Part shown: positions 12,099-27,445 of the stretch, piece after piece
Position numbering within the stretch: position 1 is the first letter of the stretch
How the letters are laid out: each line of letters starts with the position of its first letter
Assembly (NCBI GenBank): GCA_947650365.1
Contig: OX393554.1
Span: forward strand, 37,014,093-37,078,092
Origin: Chamaelirium japonicum
Taxonomy: Eukaryota; Streptophyta; Magnoliopsida; Liliales; Melanthiaceae
Direction of reading: 5' to 3'
Length of the DNA: 64,000 nucleotides
Position numbers and translations under genes: made by a program
The notes under the pieces: model-generated
Seen by the model: only the letters and a program-made list of their open reading frames with translations
What the model was told of the DNA's origin: nothing
The model's database searches: none

Positions 12099-14161
12099 AC
12101 TACAATATAGGTTTGGATTATAGCAACTTCCTCGTAGTGTTTTCTGGATGAGTAATGTTGTATAGCCAACTCGTTTGGCAACTTTTGTTGCCAACTCCAC
12201 GTGATGTGGAGTGCTGGCAGGTCCTCATTGTTGGAAACATTTTTGTGGGGGCCATGGGATTAGCCCTAGACGGATGCCACGTATAGTTGACAAACTTGTT
12301 GGCTATCTAGCATTTTCCTTTCTCGATAGAATGACAAATATTTTAGATTCAACACTCCCTTGCTAAGAAAATACACCCAAGATCTTAATAGACATATATT
12401 TATTTTAATAAAATTAGACAAGGTGCAAGTAGGTGAGATGTAGACTAGGATGTGCAATAGTCATGCCATTCATTGAGGGGCATGGATGTTGGCCAATCAT
12501 TTGACTTACTACTATGAAAGGTTTCCAACTCTAGCTACAAATCGTCAAAGTTGACAGCAGATAAATGGAAGGACCGGTTCAAAAGTGATTGGACTATAGA
12601 ATAATCCGATTGATTTCGCAAGGAAGCTCGTAACCTCTGTAATAGCATTGTAACCTGATTTTTATTTCTTAATATAACCAATTGGGGGCTGCCTAACCCT
12701 CCTTCCTCTTGTAAGGGTTCTCAAAACAAAAATAATGATTGATCATGTTTTTACCAACCATAGAATGGACCAAGTCTTGAAAATTTAACGGACCCTTTCT
12801 TGAATTTTTACTGGACCGACCAAGCAGTCAAAGAACAGGATGCTAGAGCAAGTGCTAAAGGAGGTCTGAAGATCGAAACGGGAGGTGGCAACGTTTACTA
12901 TTTATTAATTCCATAATCCGTGAACAATGACATCAACAACCAGGATACGGACGAACAAACAAGATACATCGGTCTTGAGAAAAAGTTTGCTCCACGGTGT
13001 CTGTATCAGGATTTGGTATCCAATGTAAATCAATCATGTGGATGCATATTTGATATGAACATTTAAATTTTTCTTTCATAATATACCTCGACCTTCTTAT
13101 TCTTGATGTCCCTCTAACATTTACTAAATAGACCTTTTTTAAAAAAATGATTTTATTTTTTGTGTTGTAATTTCACCGACCCTTGTCGATTAGCAAGAAA
13201 AGATAGGAAAACAGAGGGCGATTATCAAAACTTCTTTTGTATGTTTTTGTAAAAGAAATATACTTAATACTAAAGATCATAAACTCCATGAACAATGTCG
13301 AAAGAGATTTAGTGTTTTACCCACGGAGAAGAAGATACGTGAGACCGATAGATTGATGTAGATCTTTGATGATTTTCGATGTGTCAAATGGTTGCGCTTA
13401 TCATCACGTCTCTCTCTCTCTCTCTCTCTCTTTCTCGATCTCGATCTCGATCTCAATCTCGATCTCTATGTGTGTGTCACTACCCCCCACAGATACCCCC
13501 CACAGATAAAGATGGCAAATATATCATGAGGAAGAGAGGTTAGTAGGCAGGATCATTGTGTTTGTTCATCTAAATCCTATTGAGATGCACTGTGTCCGGT
13601 CACCCGATCACAATTAAGAGTAGCGCACCATGCATAAACATTGTCACATGCATTGTAACATATATTACGGGTGTATCTCTAGAAAAAAAGTCTTACAAAT
13701 AAGCCCCTACTCCACTGTACATCTTACTATTTCGTACCTATATTTAGAAAACATCCTCTGAATACCCTACGATTAGTTCAGTAACAAATTATTTATTTTT
13801 GAGGGGTAATAAGAAATTGTATTAATAAGAGTTCTTTTGATGCTTAAAATATATCATAGAAAATATTTTGAAAAACTTATTTTTTAAAAACCACCCGATC
13901 GGTTGTGGTTCAGGTTTTTTGCTCGAAGAGTTTTAAGTCGATCTAGTTTGCTTCAGACCGATCTGACCAGAGGCTATATGAAAAATTAAGTTTCTAAAAG
14001 GTACTGGCAGACGGATCGATCAGACATTGAAGCCGGACGATCGGTGTTTGGTTGCGAACAGTAAATCTTCTTAAAGACCAGTCTATTTCGTTTGAGATCG
14101 ATCGATTCGATTACTCACGACTTTACTTTTAATTGAAGGATTTATCGAGTAAACTTAACGA
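12099..14161. other. No gene recognised; (CT)n with (GATCTC)n tract
   Basis: A CT run at about 13409-13433 passes into CGATCT repeats to about 13467. Elsewhere the sequence is unique-looking and AT-rich, with no domain, RNA gene or complete transposon recognised. Confidence 0.55.
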
Positions 14162-15512
<1,351 letters not shown>

Positions 15513-15539
15513 TATATATATACTAGTAATGCCCGTACC

Positions 15540-15800
15540 TGTCGGCACGCAAAAGATTTCGAGGGCAGGGGCAATATTTCGAGAAAAGTGACAATATTTA
15601 AAAGGTGGCTAAAATACTTTGAGGAAGGTAACAATATTTTGAGGGTGGAAACAAAATATTTCTAGTGCGACAACATTATTTCAAGAGGTGACAATATTTC
15701 CAGGGCGTTAGCAATATTTCGAAACACACAAAAGGCTTTGAGGGTGTTGCAAAATATTTTGAGAGCAGTGATAATATTTTGAAGGCGGTGATAATATTTA
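15540..15800. repeat. Degenerate minisatellite, about 30-bp unit
   Basis: Variants of GACAATATTTCGAGGGCGGT occur eight or more times with spacing near 30 bp. The copies have diverged. The preceding TATATACTAGTAATGCCCG string is typical of some plant transposon ends, but no element could be delimited. Confidence 0.65.
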
Positions 15801-16549
15801 ATTGCTAATGATGTAAAATTTAATTAAAATTTACTTACTTTTAGTGATGTATAATTACTTTATCATGGGATCACCTATTACTCGAGTATGATATGCATAA
15901 TATCCAATAACAAACTGATTGTGGGTCATAACAACTCCATTTTTTTCCCATTGTATCTCACATTTAGTTGTCATAAATGAACTAACATGTTCTTCGATGG
16001 ATCTTATTCCTTGGTGTTGTTGACAAACAAATGTAATTACTATCTTTTAGGCTCTGATTAAGATGAGAGCCAAAACTCAAAATCAAATGGCAAACACATA
16101 AATTTTTTTTGTACAACAGCAAATAAAGAATCACTAAAGTCCACATGCAGCATGTTTGATATAGTGAAAAAGAAACAAATTTTTTGATACAATAACAAAC
16201 AAACAACCTTAGCGAAAGTGAGTTGATCAAAAGGCTGTAACATAGTTCCTTTCAATACAAAATATCATGGAAGTCTATGATAAACCCACATATCTCAAAA
16301 AACTCACTATAGAAAAAAACCTCATTCTATGAAGGGGGTGGAAAGAATGGTGATGTCACCAATGTGATGGCTTATATGTGCAAGTAATTCCCCTCTTCTT
16401 GTGCTTTGCATGGTAAGGTCATCATCTTTGAAGCAATGGAATTTCCCTGGATCACATACGATAATCTTCCGATCAACAGCATTAGAAGAAAATATTCCAA
16501 ATCATAGAATAAAATGTTTTGGGATTGTATTAATTTCACTGGTTAGGGC
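15801..16549. other. No gene recognised
   Basis: AT-rich sequence with short open frames lacking known domains. Confidence 0.55.
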
Positions 16550-17430
16550 TGACCCAATTTTGAAACGGATTTGCATTTTTAAATTTGTTCCAATACCCGA
16601 CCAACCCGACCAACATGGGCATCAGATTTTGAAATCCGATTTGAAATAAGATAAAGACAGTTGAGAGAAAAAAAAATCTGAAGAAGTGTGTATATGCTGA
16701 TGATCAAACTCGATGAAAAAAACTGATTTTTGTCAATTTAAAAATCCGATTCAAAATTCAGTTTGCAAAATCGGACAAAAATCCGAAGAAGTGTGCATAT
16801 GCTGATTATCAGACTCAACATGGGCATCAGAAGTTTGTAAAAATTTGATACAATACTCGACTAACCTGGGTATTTTTAAATTTGATCCAATACCCGACCA
16901 ACATGGGCATCAGATTTTGAAATCCAATTTGAAATAAGATAAAGACTGTTGAGAAAACAAAAATCCAAATTTTTAAACGAATTTGTATTTTTAAATTTGA
17001 TCCAATACCCGACCAACCCGACCAACATGGGCATCAGATTTTGAAATCCGATTTGAAATAAGATAAAGACTGTTGAGAGAAAAAAAATTCCGAAGAAGTG
17101 TGTATATGCTGATGATCAGACTCGATGAAAAAAAAACTGATTTTTGTCAATTTAAAAATCCGATTCAAAATTCAGTTTGCAAAATCGAACAAAAATCCGA
17201 AGAAGTGTGCATATGCTGATGATCGGACTCAACATGGGATCCAATACCTGACCAACCCGACCAACATGGGCATCAGATTTTGAAATCCGATTTCAAATAA
17301 AATAAAGATTGTTGAGAGAACAAAAATCCGAAGAAGTGTGCATATGCTGATGATCAGACTCAATGAAATTTTTGAAATCTGTTTTTTGCCAATTTAAAAA
17401 TCTGATTCAAAATTCAGTTTATAAAATCAC
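16550..17430. repeat. Complex direct-repeat region
   Basis: A module containing GACCAACATGGGCATCAGAT, then AAATCCGATTTGAAATAAG and GAAGAAGTGTGCATATGCTG, recurs near 16600, 16905, 17030 and 17270 with different internal deletions. It looks like successive unequal duplications of one ancestral repeat. No coding potential. Confidence 0.7.
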
Positions 17431-18684
17431 AGAGAGAGAGAACCTTCCGGCGAGATCAAAGCCACCTGCAACAATACAAACCACAACCCACATGCAACAA
17501 CGCAAATCACAACCCAAACCATTACTTTCACCATAGGAGAAATCCGACGAGATCAAAGCCTTCAGCATCTCCTCACCTCCGACGGTGATGGTGAGGATGG
17601 CGACTAAGACGGTATTCTTCTGCAGCTTGTGGATCAGCTCCGTCCAGGCCCTGAGGAAGAAGGCGAGGAGGGCGGTTGAGGCTGTGATCTCTTCGGGGGA
17701 GAGGAGCTCGGTGGTACCGCAGGGCTCGTCGGTTAGATCCGGCGAGATCTGAGATCAGATCTCGAGGTCTAGGCTTGAGATCGGATCTTAGGAAGGTGCG
17801 ACTACGGATCTGAGATAAAGCTGCCGGAGATGAGATCAGATCGGAGACGGATCTGAGATCGAATCAGATCAAGGCCAGGTCTGGACCTGAGAGCTCGACG
17901 GAGATATGCTGCGGATCTCGCTGGGGTTTGTATGGATTCTCCCTCCCGATCTGAGGTTGTGCTCGACTTTCGATCTCTCTCCCTCTGCCTTCTCCCTCTC
18001 AATCGGCGGCCGATCGCCACCACTTTGACGTCCACAGGGCTGGGCCAAGGCGGATCCGTGCGCAGGGACTCCGGCAAGGAGGATTGGGTCGGGCCGAAAG
18101 ATCGGTGCCGTGAGAGGGGGCGATCGCACTAAGTTTCCATTTGGGGACAGAGGAGCGCGCGCGAGAGAGAGTGTATCTCGGGGAAAATTTTCAGCACATG
18201 ATGTCTCTCTCTTGATCAATTTGTGAATCGAACGGCTGACAGTGGTTTAAAATTATGCCTTATATGTGTGAAACGGATGGCAACGGTTGATGATCTCTCA
18301 CTTGATTTTTTTGGTACTGCTCATCGAATTAAAGGTGGAAGGGGACCACGTATAGGTGTCAGCCACAGAAAAATAATGCTTGGCAAGAAAACACGTGAAC
18401 AATCGGATCAATACCGAACATATCCCTGTTTTTTTTACACAAAAGCCCTCCAAATGATTGCTAAATTTTTTTTTTACAATCAAACCCTTCAGTAATATAT
18501 TACTTCCTCCACTTAATTTCATCCCCATATTTTAACTCGATTCAATCTTAGTCATTCCCCTTTTCCTTGATGAATCTGACTCGCCCTAACACCAATTTAT
18601 CTCATCCCCTCATTCTATCCCCCTCTCAAAGATAGATCCTGACCGTTGTTTGTACCCCCCACAAAACCGTAGCTTATTATATAA

Positions 18685-18690
<6 letters not shown>
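17431..18690. other. GC-rich block with coding-like composition; no gene assigned
   Basis: Bases 17575-17760 have high GC at every third position in frames on both strands. They are followed by a GATC-rich stretch (17740-17870) in which AGATCTGAGATC-like words recur. A 116-residue open frame on the minus strand (17869-18219) and others overlap with no known domain. The block could be an exon or captured exon of an unknown gene. I cannot assign a function. Bases 18300-18690 are AT-rich without features. Confidence 0.35.
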
Positions 18691-18737
<47 letters not shown>

Positions 18738-18744
18738 GAGAGAG
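18691..18744. repeat. (TA)n-(GA)n microsatellite
   Basis: TATAAA-type start, then pure TA to about 18733 and a short GA run. Left border of H7. Confidence 0.9.
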
Positions 18745-19139
18745 GGCTGTTACGTTGCGCTGTGAGCTGCCAGGGGGGAAGTGAGCTGCGGGTATTTTGA
18801 CCTCCCAAGAAGTTTTGGAATTTGATGAAATTTTGTGAGGTTGTTGTCTAGGATAAGATGATCATCCTCACCAATTTTCATCAAATTCCAAAACTTCTAA
18901 GGGGGTCAAATGGTCGAAGCAAAATCTGCAGATTTTAACGATGACTGCGGACGGCAAAAATTACTTCGACCATTTAACCCCCCGATAAGTTTTGGAATTT
19001 TATGTAAATTGGTGAGGATGATCATCTAATCCTAGACAACAACCTCACCAAATTTCATCAAATTCCAAAACTTCTAGGGGGGTGAAAATACCCGCAGCTC
19101 ACTTTCTAAAACCGCAGCTCACAGCTCACTGTAACATTC
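18745..19139. mobile_element. Microsatellite-bounded double-hairpin element H7
   Basis: This 395-bp element begins GGCTGTTACGTTGCGCTGTG and ends CTCACTGTAACATTCC, an inverted match with several changes. AGTGAGCTGCGGGTATTTT appears in both arms in opposite orientation. Each arm carries a nested palindrome around GATGATCATC (TTTGGAATTTGATGAAATTT and its reverse complement). The design is the same as in H5, but the sequence is largely different. No coding potential. Confidence 0.72.
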
Positions 19140-19231
<92 letters not shown>

Positions 19232-19238
19232 AGAGAGA
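19140..19238. repeat. (CT)n-(TA)n-(GA)n microsatellite
   Basis: CT about 22 bp, TA about 47 bp, GA about 29 bp. It links H7 and H8. Confidence 0.95.
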
Positions 19239-20950
<1,712 letters not shown>

Positions 20951-20959
20951 GGAGCCTAG

Positions 20960-21600
20960 ACCTTGCCATATTTCCCGAGTGCACTCAGCACGCCGAGATC
21001 CCGATCCTCTCTCATATCTCCCATATGTGCTCAGCACGCCGGGTGCCTGACCCTCTCTCGCGTCGTATTCCCAAGGTGGGTGCACTCCGCACACTAGGAG
21101 CCCGACCCTCTCTCACGTCGTAATCCATGGATGTTTGTGCTCAGCATGCCGGGAGCCCAACCCTCTCTTGCGTCGTATTCCCAAGGTGGGTGCACTCAGC
21201 ATACTAGGAGCCCGACCCTCAATCTCTCACGTCGTATTCCTGGATGTGTGTGCTTAGCATGCCGGGTGCCCAACCCTCTCTCCATCGTATTCCCCATATG
21301 GGTGCGATCAGCACGTCGAGAGCCCGTTACTTTCTCTGTCGTATTCCCCGGGTGGGTATGCTTAGCACCCTGGGAGCCCAGCGCGCCTTCTCTCGTGCCA
21401 TATTCCCCGAGTAGGTGCACTCAGCAAGCCGAGTAGCCGACCCTCTCTCGTGCCATATTCCCCAGTTGGTTGTGCTTAGGTGAACGACCCTCTCTCGTGC
21501 TGTATTCCTTGGCTAGGTGCGCTCAACACACGGGGAGTCCAACCATTTCTCATGTCCTATTCTCCGGGTGGGTAGCTTAGAACGCCGGGAGTTTAACCAT
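20960..21600. repeat. Degenerate minisatellite, about 55-bp unit
   Basis: About eleven copies of a unit built on CGTATTCCCCGGGTGGGTGC, then ACTCAGCACGCCGGGAGCCC and GACCCTCTCTCG. Spacing ranges from about 48 to 60 bp. Two short open frames across it are by-products of the repeat. It sits between the two copies of the large direct duplication. Confidence 0.8.
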
Positions 21601-22875
21601 TGTTTCCTCCTCTTCTCATGGGTGTACTATGCTGATTCACCCTCCTCTTTTCTTTATCGGACTATATATGTCGATCCACTCTCCTCTTCTCCCTATCGAA
21701 CTATACTGATATGTTCTCTTCTCACGATCGGACAAAACTGATCCTCCCACCTCTTCTTTCAATCAGTTTATTCCGCTATGCTCTCCTCTTCTCTTGATCG
21801 GACTGTGCTGATACGTCACCCTCTTCTCACGATTGGACTGTACTAATCCTTCGGTCTCTTTTTTTTTGATCCACATCTTTTTTTTTAGTTGTAACAATCA
21901 AAATCTCCTAGGAGGCCGTGTCGAGAATTTGCTTCGGCCGAGTTCTTGCTTCTTGCGGGATCTTATATGTCCACATCTGTTCCTTGTGCCTATTCTTCAG
22001 GCCTTTTACGAGTGTGTGCCTTTTGCACTCTTCCGTGTGTCTCTTCTTTTCGCCTTTCACGAGAGTGCATTTTGCTCTCTTCTCTATCATTTTCTGATCT
22101 TTTCTACATCGACTTCTATCACTATTGAATGTCTTCATCATTGCTTCGCATGTTTGGCATCAAGTTTCAATGGCCTTTTCTTGTTCACCAGTTGACATGC
22201 TTGCTAGTTGCCTAGGTCTTTCGATTGTTCTGCTTGTAGATTAATCGATCGGTTTATCTTTACTTTACAAAAGGGGGTTTGAATATAAATTTTTTCTTTC
22301 CTTTGTATTTTTTCTTTTAATGTTAGGAAACTTATTTTGGTTTGTACCCTACATTAGTTTGATGGGGTTAATTATATAGTTTTAGTATTAGTCCTTTACG
22401 GCCTATGGAATTGTAATGGTGAGTTTTCTCTCTCTATACAATAAGCAGTAGTGCTAGTACAATGAAAATCAGTTCAGAGATACTTCTCTCTCTCTAAAGT
22501 ACCTCAAAAGGAATAATATCTAACCATCAATCAATATGGTACTTAAAAATATTTTGAATCCACAATGCAGACATTGAACGATCTGAGAGAGAGAGATTTT
22601 CATCACATCATGACTACCATACAACTGCGGGCCTCACGACACCTAGAGCCTATCAACACGCTCTGAGTGCTGGGACCCACAACCCCATGTCTCATGAATC
22701 ACAGTGGGCCCCACGGTTGTATGGTACGCAGGATGTGCTGAAAATTTTCCTAGCTAGAGAGAGAGCTATTGGCTGACCTTGCTACCATCATATTAGTAGC
22801 TGTGGCCTTTGTGGGTGATAAGGATCAGCTATCTGCAACCCCAGCAAACGAATCCCACAGGGAATTAATACTCCC
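21600..22875 (+). repeat. Right copy of the large direct duplication
   Basis: Same order as 19795-20950, with many substitutions and small indels. The LTR start is altered (AAAAGGGGGTTTGAATATAA near 22268). A 150-bp MITE-like insert is present near 22596 that the left copy lacks. Homologous landmarks are about 1.75 to 1.9 kb apart once that insert is allowed for. Confidence 0.6.
22596..22746. mobile_element. Small MITE-like inverted repeat
   Basis: ATTTTCATCACATCATGAC and CTACCATACAACTGCGGGCC on the left pair with GGGCCCCACGGTTGTATGG and GATGTGCTGAAAAT on the right. It is absent from the paralogous position of the left duplicate copy, which supports it being an insertion. The target duplication is masked by surrounding GA repeats. 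Confidence 0.6.
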
Positions 22876-22972
22876 ATCCATCACAAAGGAATGGGACAAC
22901 TTCAGTGTTAACCCACCAAAATCTCCCACAAGTGGTTGCAACTGCCTGCCCCCACCCTCCCCCGCACAAAGC

Positions 22973-22975
<3 letters not shown>

Positions 22976-23022
<47 letters not shown>
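22976..23022. repeat. (GA)n microsatellite
   Basis: Pure GA run, about 46 bp. Confidence 0.95.
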
Positions 23023-23027
<5 letters not shown>

Positions 23028-23206
23028 TTTATTACATAATATGCTGTTATTCCCCATTCAAGCTCGACAGATAGCAACAGGTATCTCCATCAAGGTTAAT
23101 TCCAGCGAAGAGCATCGGTCACGAAACTGTCGGGACCAGAGCACATCCTAATCTCATCTTGTTTGCATTAATGATTGACCAAGAACACACCGAATTATCT
23201 TCACAT

Positions 23207-23207
<1 letters not shown>

Positions 23208-23303
<96 letters not shown>
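23208..23303. repeat. (GA)n microsatellite
   Basis: Pure GA run, about 95 bp. The open frames of alternating Arg-Glu or Ser-Leu across it are artefacts. Confidence 0.95.
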
Positions 23304-23304
<1 letters not shown>

Positions 23305-24232
23305 GAATCATGGCGGGTGGAGCTTCGAATTATGGAAAGCCAAGTCAATTGGTTGCCAGTTAGGGAATCAAGAAACCGGCCATCTCGTACTACAGAACAT
23401 ATTGTGAAGTGTGGAAGCAAAAGGTATTGGATAGGATGTGGTGTTACATTATGGGATTCCTTAATGATTCCACCACTCAGCCACTCTTCATTGTTAGTGG
23501 ATATCTACCTCGTTTCTGCTACTGATCCAATACAACTTCCCTTTGGGCATCATGTATAAATCATCTCTATTATAAAAAGAGAAACTAGTGATGCTCATAC
23601 AATACATATCATCTCTGTTATGGGATTTTAAGTGATTACACCACTGAGTTCTTCTGTCTACGGTGGCCACGGCCCAGACTGCATTGGTTCTTGAAGATTT
23701 CGGGTGTGCGGCAGAAGCGTTTAGATTAACATCGGATCGTGGTTATCACTTGATCTCAATTTTTTTTCCTTTTTTTTCTTTTACTTTTTTTTTTTCTTTT
23801 GACCGGTCGAGAGCTAGGGCTGCGGTTCATAGGAGAGGGGCCGCGGGTCCCACTTGTGTGTGGCTTCTTGCTTTGCATGGGTGCGGTGGGCCCCTACTTA
23901 TGTGGGTGTGGGCCCATCCGGCCTCCAACGGGTCAAGTTCGGGCTCCCTTTTAGTGGATATTCATGCGCGGGCCGGGCCTCAATTAACGGCCTTTTTTCG
24001 TTGGCCTATTTAGGATCTGTCCCCAAATTATCTACGAAATAGGACCAAAATGGATATACCCCCCCCCCCCCCTCTCTCAGATTGACCATAAGTTCTCAGA
24101 GATTGATTAGAAACACCTGAGCTCGACAATGCCCCCTTCTCGGCCACGCCGACCTCTTCGGCCGCCTCCCCTCATCCCTCTGGAACCTCTTTGGCCACGA
24201 CGTCTCCCTCCGCCTCTATAAGAACACTCTCT
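23304..24232. other. No gene assigned
   Basis: Bases 23755-23805 are T-rich and 24058-24080 are a poly-C run followed by CT. A short GC-rich stretch at 24110-24230 has one frame free of stops with a plausible peptide, but no family is recognised and it is cut by the LTR start at 24233. Confidence 0.45.
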
Positions 24233-25774
24233 TGTTGGAATTGATGAGGTCTATGGCTTGTAACAACCTATAATTTAGCTGTGTATGGTTGATAGCTCAT
24301 GATTGCATCTTGGTACGTGACTTAGTATGTGTTTTGATTACAGAACAGAGAGCCATGGCTATATGGTAATCCACTTGAGTGGGAGACTTAATGAACTGGT
24401 CCCATATAACTTAAATTCGTTCGCATCTCTGATTAGGATTGGTCGCCCTATCAGGATAAGCTGTTGGAATGACTGAACGTGGGTGTCTCCACCACGATCA
24501 TTATCAATTCAAATACAATGTCTGTGCCCAAACGGAATCAACACGGTACACAGATCGGTGAGCAGACACCGGTACACTAAACCGTATTTCTACTTAGGAT
24601 AAAATGATCATAAATTCTGAGGAACCACGAATGCTGCGCTAACCATTTGTATGGTGCTTTGGCACACCATTATGTGTGGGTTTGGTTAAGTGATCCAAAA
24701 CCATGATGTGCTAGGTTATCCGGCTGGCGTCGCATCTGCATGCCACTCTTATAAGCCATCCACGACCCTAACCGGAAGTATATTCCTTGATCTGGCCTAT
24801 GTCGTATTAAACTTAGGCATGATGATCATCAGTTTAACCGTTGACCGGATCCGATTACTCGGCAACGTAATCAGAGGTACGATGTACGTAGTTAACCTAG
24901 AAGGAACCGAGTCATATAAGTAGTCAAGTCTGACGGTATACTCTACCACTAGAATCACGTCATGACACTAAGTAGAGGAATAACGGGTTTACCACTACTA
25001 ATTAAGTAGAGAGCAAGGGTATGCATAAGAACATAGTATGTCTAGAAAAATTGAAGTGCATCATGTGTCGCACTCTGGGTGGTTACGCAGGTTAACTCGG
25101 ACTCAGAGGATCGATGGAATACTCTGGTAGTGTGTCAATCAAGTTCAAGTTAAAAACCATGAACCCTAATTTCTGAAGGTTCCACCTTATCAATTATTAT
25201 GTACGGTCCTTGAACCATCTCCTCGAAACACATGACGAAGTTAAAGAAAGCAAAAAGTCCAACCCTACGCTCCATGTGTGCGTCACACTAGTGCATGATA
25301 GATACATAAATTCGTGTGTGTGTGTTAAAGGGAAACCCAAGAGTAGTACAGAGATATGCACAATTATCCCTTGCCATAAGTGAACTTTTCCACATAGATG
25401 CAAAGCACTGAAACATATTACGAATTGACTAGTTGACTTTACTAGGGGCACCCTATGTGTTTACTAAGGGAACCCCAGTAAATAGTGAAATCACTAGTGT
25501 ATCCCACTTATGTGTGTCTTGCAAGTTCTCACATACGTGGGACAACCAACTAGTGGCATGAGGGTATTTTGGAAAAACCAAGTGTCACCATGCATTAGGG
25601 GAGTGGGCCCTATGTGTTGGGAGACTAACAAGGCTAGCCCCCTAGTATTTAGGAGATTGTTACCTCCATAATAGGGGCCGGCCATAGGGATAGGGTTTAG
25701 GGGCTTTGACTTGGTCATTCCCACTCCGAGTTGTTAGGGAAATATATAGACCAAGAGAGAGAAAAGGGGGGGCG
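24233..25774 (+). mobile_element. Putative copia-type LTR, left part (split by insertion)
   Basis: The segment starts TGTTGGAATTGATG after an unrelated GC-rich stretch and runs without coding potential to the GTCCT duplication at 25775. If the Tat-lineage insertion is removed it continues at 52373, reaching TTTTCA at 53122 and a primer-binding site. The joined LTR would be about 2.3 kb. The second LTR of this element is not in the window, so the start is inferred from the TG terminus and from the position of the downstream primer site. Confidence 0.45.
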
Positions 25775-25779
25775 GTCCT
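25775..25779. repeat. Target-site duplication of the outer element, left copy
   Basis: GTCCT precedes the terminal TGTGGG of the left LTR and is repeated at 52368-52372. Confidence 0.9.
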
Positions 25780-26422
25780 TGTGGGGGAGGATTTCGGCCG
25801 TCGTACGTGACCCTCCTCCAACAGTCGATTGAAGGTTTGACCCTTCGGGATGTGGCGCGCTTCGAAGCGCTGAGTTGTGACTTGCTGGGCTATCACACTA
25901 ACACTATAGAGTAGTAAGGTAGAGAAAGATATGACACAGGATGTGGTAACGAAGTTCGGCCGAAGCCTACGTCTCCGTGCGATAAGACGCAACCTTTGAA
26001 TCCACTATCTCTGAGTAAACAATATAGCTACTCTCGACAGGCCGATGAGTGCTTCTTACAAATAATCAGAGGGTGGAAAAGGAGTCTGAAAACCAGAAAA
26101 CTCGAAGAGCTCTGGAAAACAGAAAGTGGGTTTCTGGTCTGGAATTTCGGATCTGGAATCATTTACAAGGTTTGCTATTTATAAGGGCTTAGTTTATCTA
26201 GGGAATATTCCAGGAATATTCCCAGGAATATCCGGGGTTTGGTAAATACCGGGGGGATTTACCAGACCCCAGATAGTGCAAGTGGGCCCCAGGCAGGGCT
26301 GCGGGTCCCACCGTCTTACCCATGGGCCCCAGGCAGGGCTGCGGGTCCCACCATTGGACTCGTAGGCCCCAAGCAGGGCTGTGGGTCCCACCATTGGGCG
26401 TTAGCCAGATTTTGCACCCACA
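25780..26422 (-). repeat. Left LTR (3' LTR) of the outer element
   Basis: It runs from TGTGGG to CCCACA, a perfect 6-bp terminal inverted repeat. Inside are three copies of a GGGCCCCAGGCAGGGCTGCG-type unit (about 26283-26397) and a triple GGAATATTC motif (26202-26236). The minus strand carries TATAAATA at 26176-26183. It differs from the right LTR at four sites: C/T near 25821, A/G near 25949, A/G near 26062 and C/T near 26153. Confidence 0.95.
26176..26183 (-). promoter_or_regulatory. TATA box of the outer LTR promoter (left copy)
   Basis: The minus strand reads TATAAATAGC, with its partner in the right LTR at 52121-52128. The right LTR copy is the one that would drive genomic transcription. 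The orientation agrees with the gag-pol frames. Confidence 0.6.
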
Positions 26423-26436
26423 GTTACCCCCTCCCA
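26423..26436 (-). other. Polypurine tract of the outer element
   Basis: On the minus strand GGGAGGGGGTAAC lies directly before the TGTGGG of the 3' LTR. This is the expected place and composition for the plus-strand primer. Confidence 0.75.
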
Positions 26437-26539
26437 GCTAGATAGGTGTTAACCTAGCTGGTTGGGATTTTCTAGTGCAAAGCTGGTCGCTCGTCTGCCG
26501 ATCCTCTGTCCGGAGTTGGTCGTCGTTTGTCTGCCGACC

Positions 26540-27170
26540 AGCTACGTGAGGTCGACCATTGGGTCTGCCGACCCCCTACCAGGGGTTGGTCGGGTGTACG
26601 TCTGCCGACCCGTTGTATGGGGCCGATCATCGTCTGTCTTCCGACCCGTTGCGCAGGGCTTACTGCTGTGCGTCTGCCGACCCGTTGCGCGGGGCCGACC
26701 ATAGTCTGTCTGCCGACCCGTTGCGCGGGGCTTACTGCTGTGCGTCTGCCGACCCGTTGCGCGGGGCCGACCATAGTCTGTCTGCCGACCCGTTGCGCGG
26801 GGCCGACCGTCGTCTGCCAGCCGACCCCCTACGCGGGGTCGACCGTCGTCTGTCTGTCGACCCGTTGCGCTGGGTCGACCGTCGTCTGCCAGCCGACCCC
26901 CTGCGCGGGACCGACCGTCGTCTGTCTGCCGACCCGTTGCGCGGGGCCGACCGCTGTGCATCTGCCGACCCGTCTTGTGGGGCCGACCGTCGTCTGTCTG
27001 CCGACCCGTTGCGCGGGGCCGACCGCTGTGCGTCTGCCGACCCGTCTTGTGGGGCCGACCGTCGTCTGCCAGCCGACCCCCTGCGTGGGGCCGACCGTCG
27101 TCTGTCTGCCGACCCCCTGCGCGGGGCTAACCGTCACGCCCATCGACCCCTTACCAGGGGCCGGTCGGGT
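26540..27170. repeat. 36-bp GC-rich tandem array
   Basis: A unit of the form CTGCCGACCCGTTGCGCGGG plus GCCGACCGTCGT repeats at an exact 36-bp spacing (for example GACCCGTT at 26643, 26679, 26715, 26751 and 26787). There are about 17 to 18 units with single-base variants and two alternating sub-types. Because 36 is a multiple of three and the unit lacks stops, long open frames run through it on both strands with a 12-residue repeat. I treat these as by-products. It lies between the antisense gene and the 3' LTR. Confidence 0.9.
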
Positions 27171-27445
27171 GTGCGTATGCCGACGGTATGTATACCCCCG
27201 CCCAACCAGCTAGGTGGTAACCTAGTTGGTTGGGACGCCGTGGTGCGAACGGGTCGGCACCTAGCCGGCTGGGATCAGGGGTTGATGCCGGTAGAGGGGC
27301 GGAGTTATGCTGAGGGGACCCCATGGGGCCGGGGTAGGCGAAAACTGCCCAAAGGGGGTCAGATGCAAACAAAGGGGGATGAGGGGTCGGTAGCAAAATG
27401 AAAAAGTTTGGGGGGGGTGAGTGCAAATATAGAAAAATAAAAGGG

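Noticed and set aside
24110..24230. Short stop-free frame with a plausible peptide upstream of the putative LTR
   Set aside because: No family recognised, no splice or start signals, and it is too short to support as an exon.
26540..27170. CRISPR-like array of regular 36-bp repeats
   Set aside because: There are no unique spacers and no cas genes, and the host is a plant. It is a minisatellite inside a retrotransposon.
26527..27401. 228- and 280-residue plus-strand frames and overlapping minus-strand frames
   Set aside because: They follow the 36-bp tandem repeat, which lacks stop codons. No start context, promoter or domain supports them.
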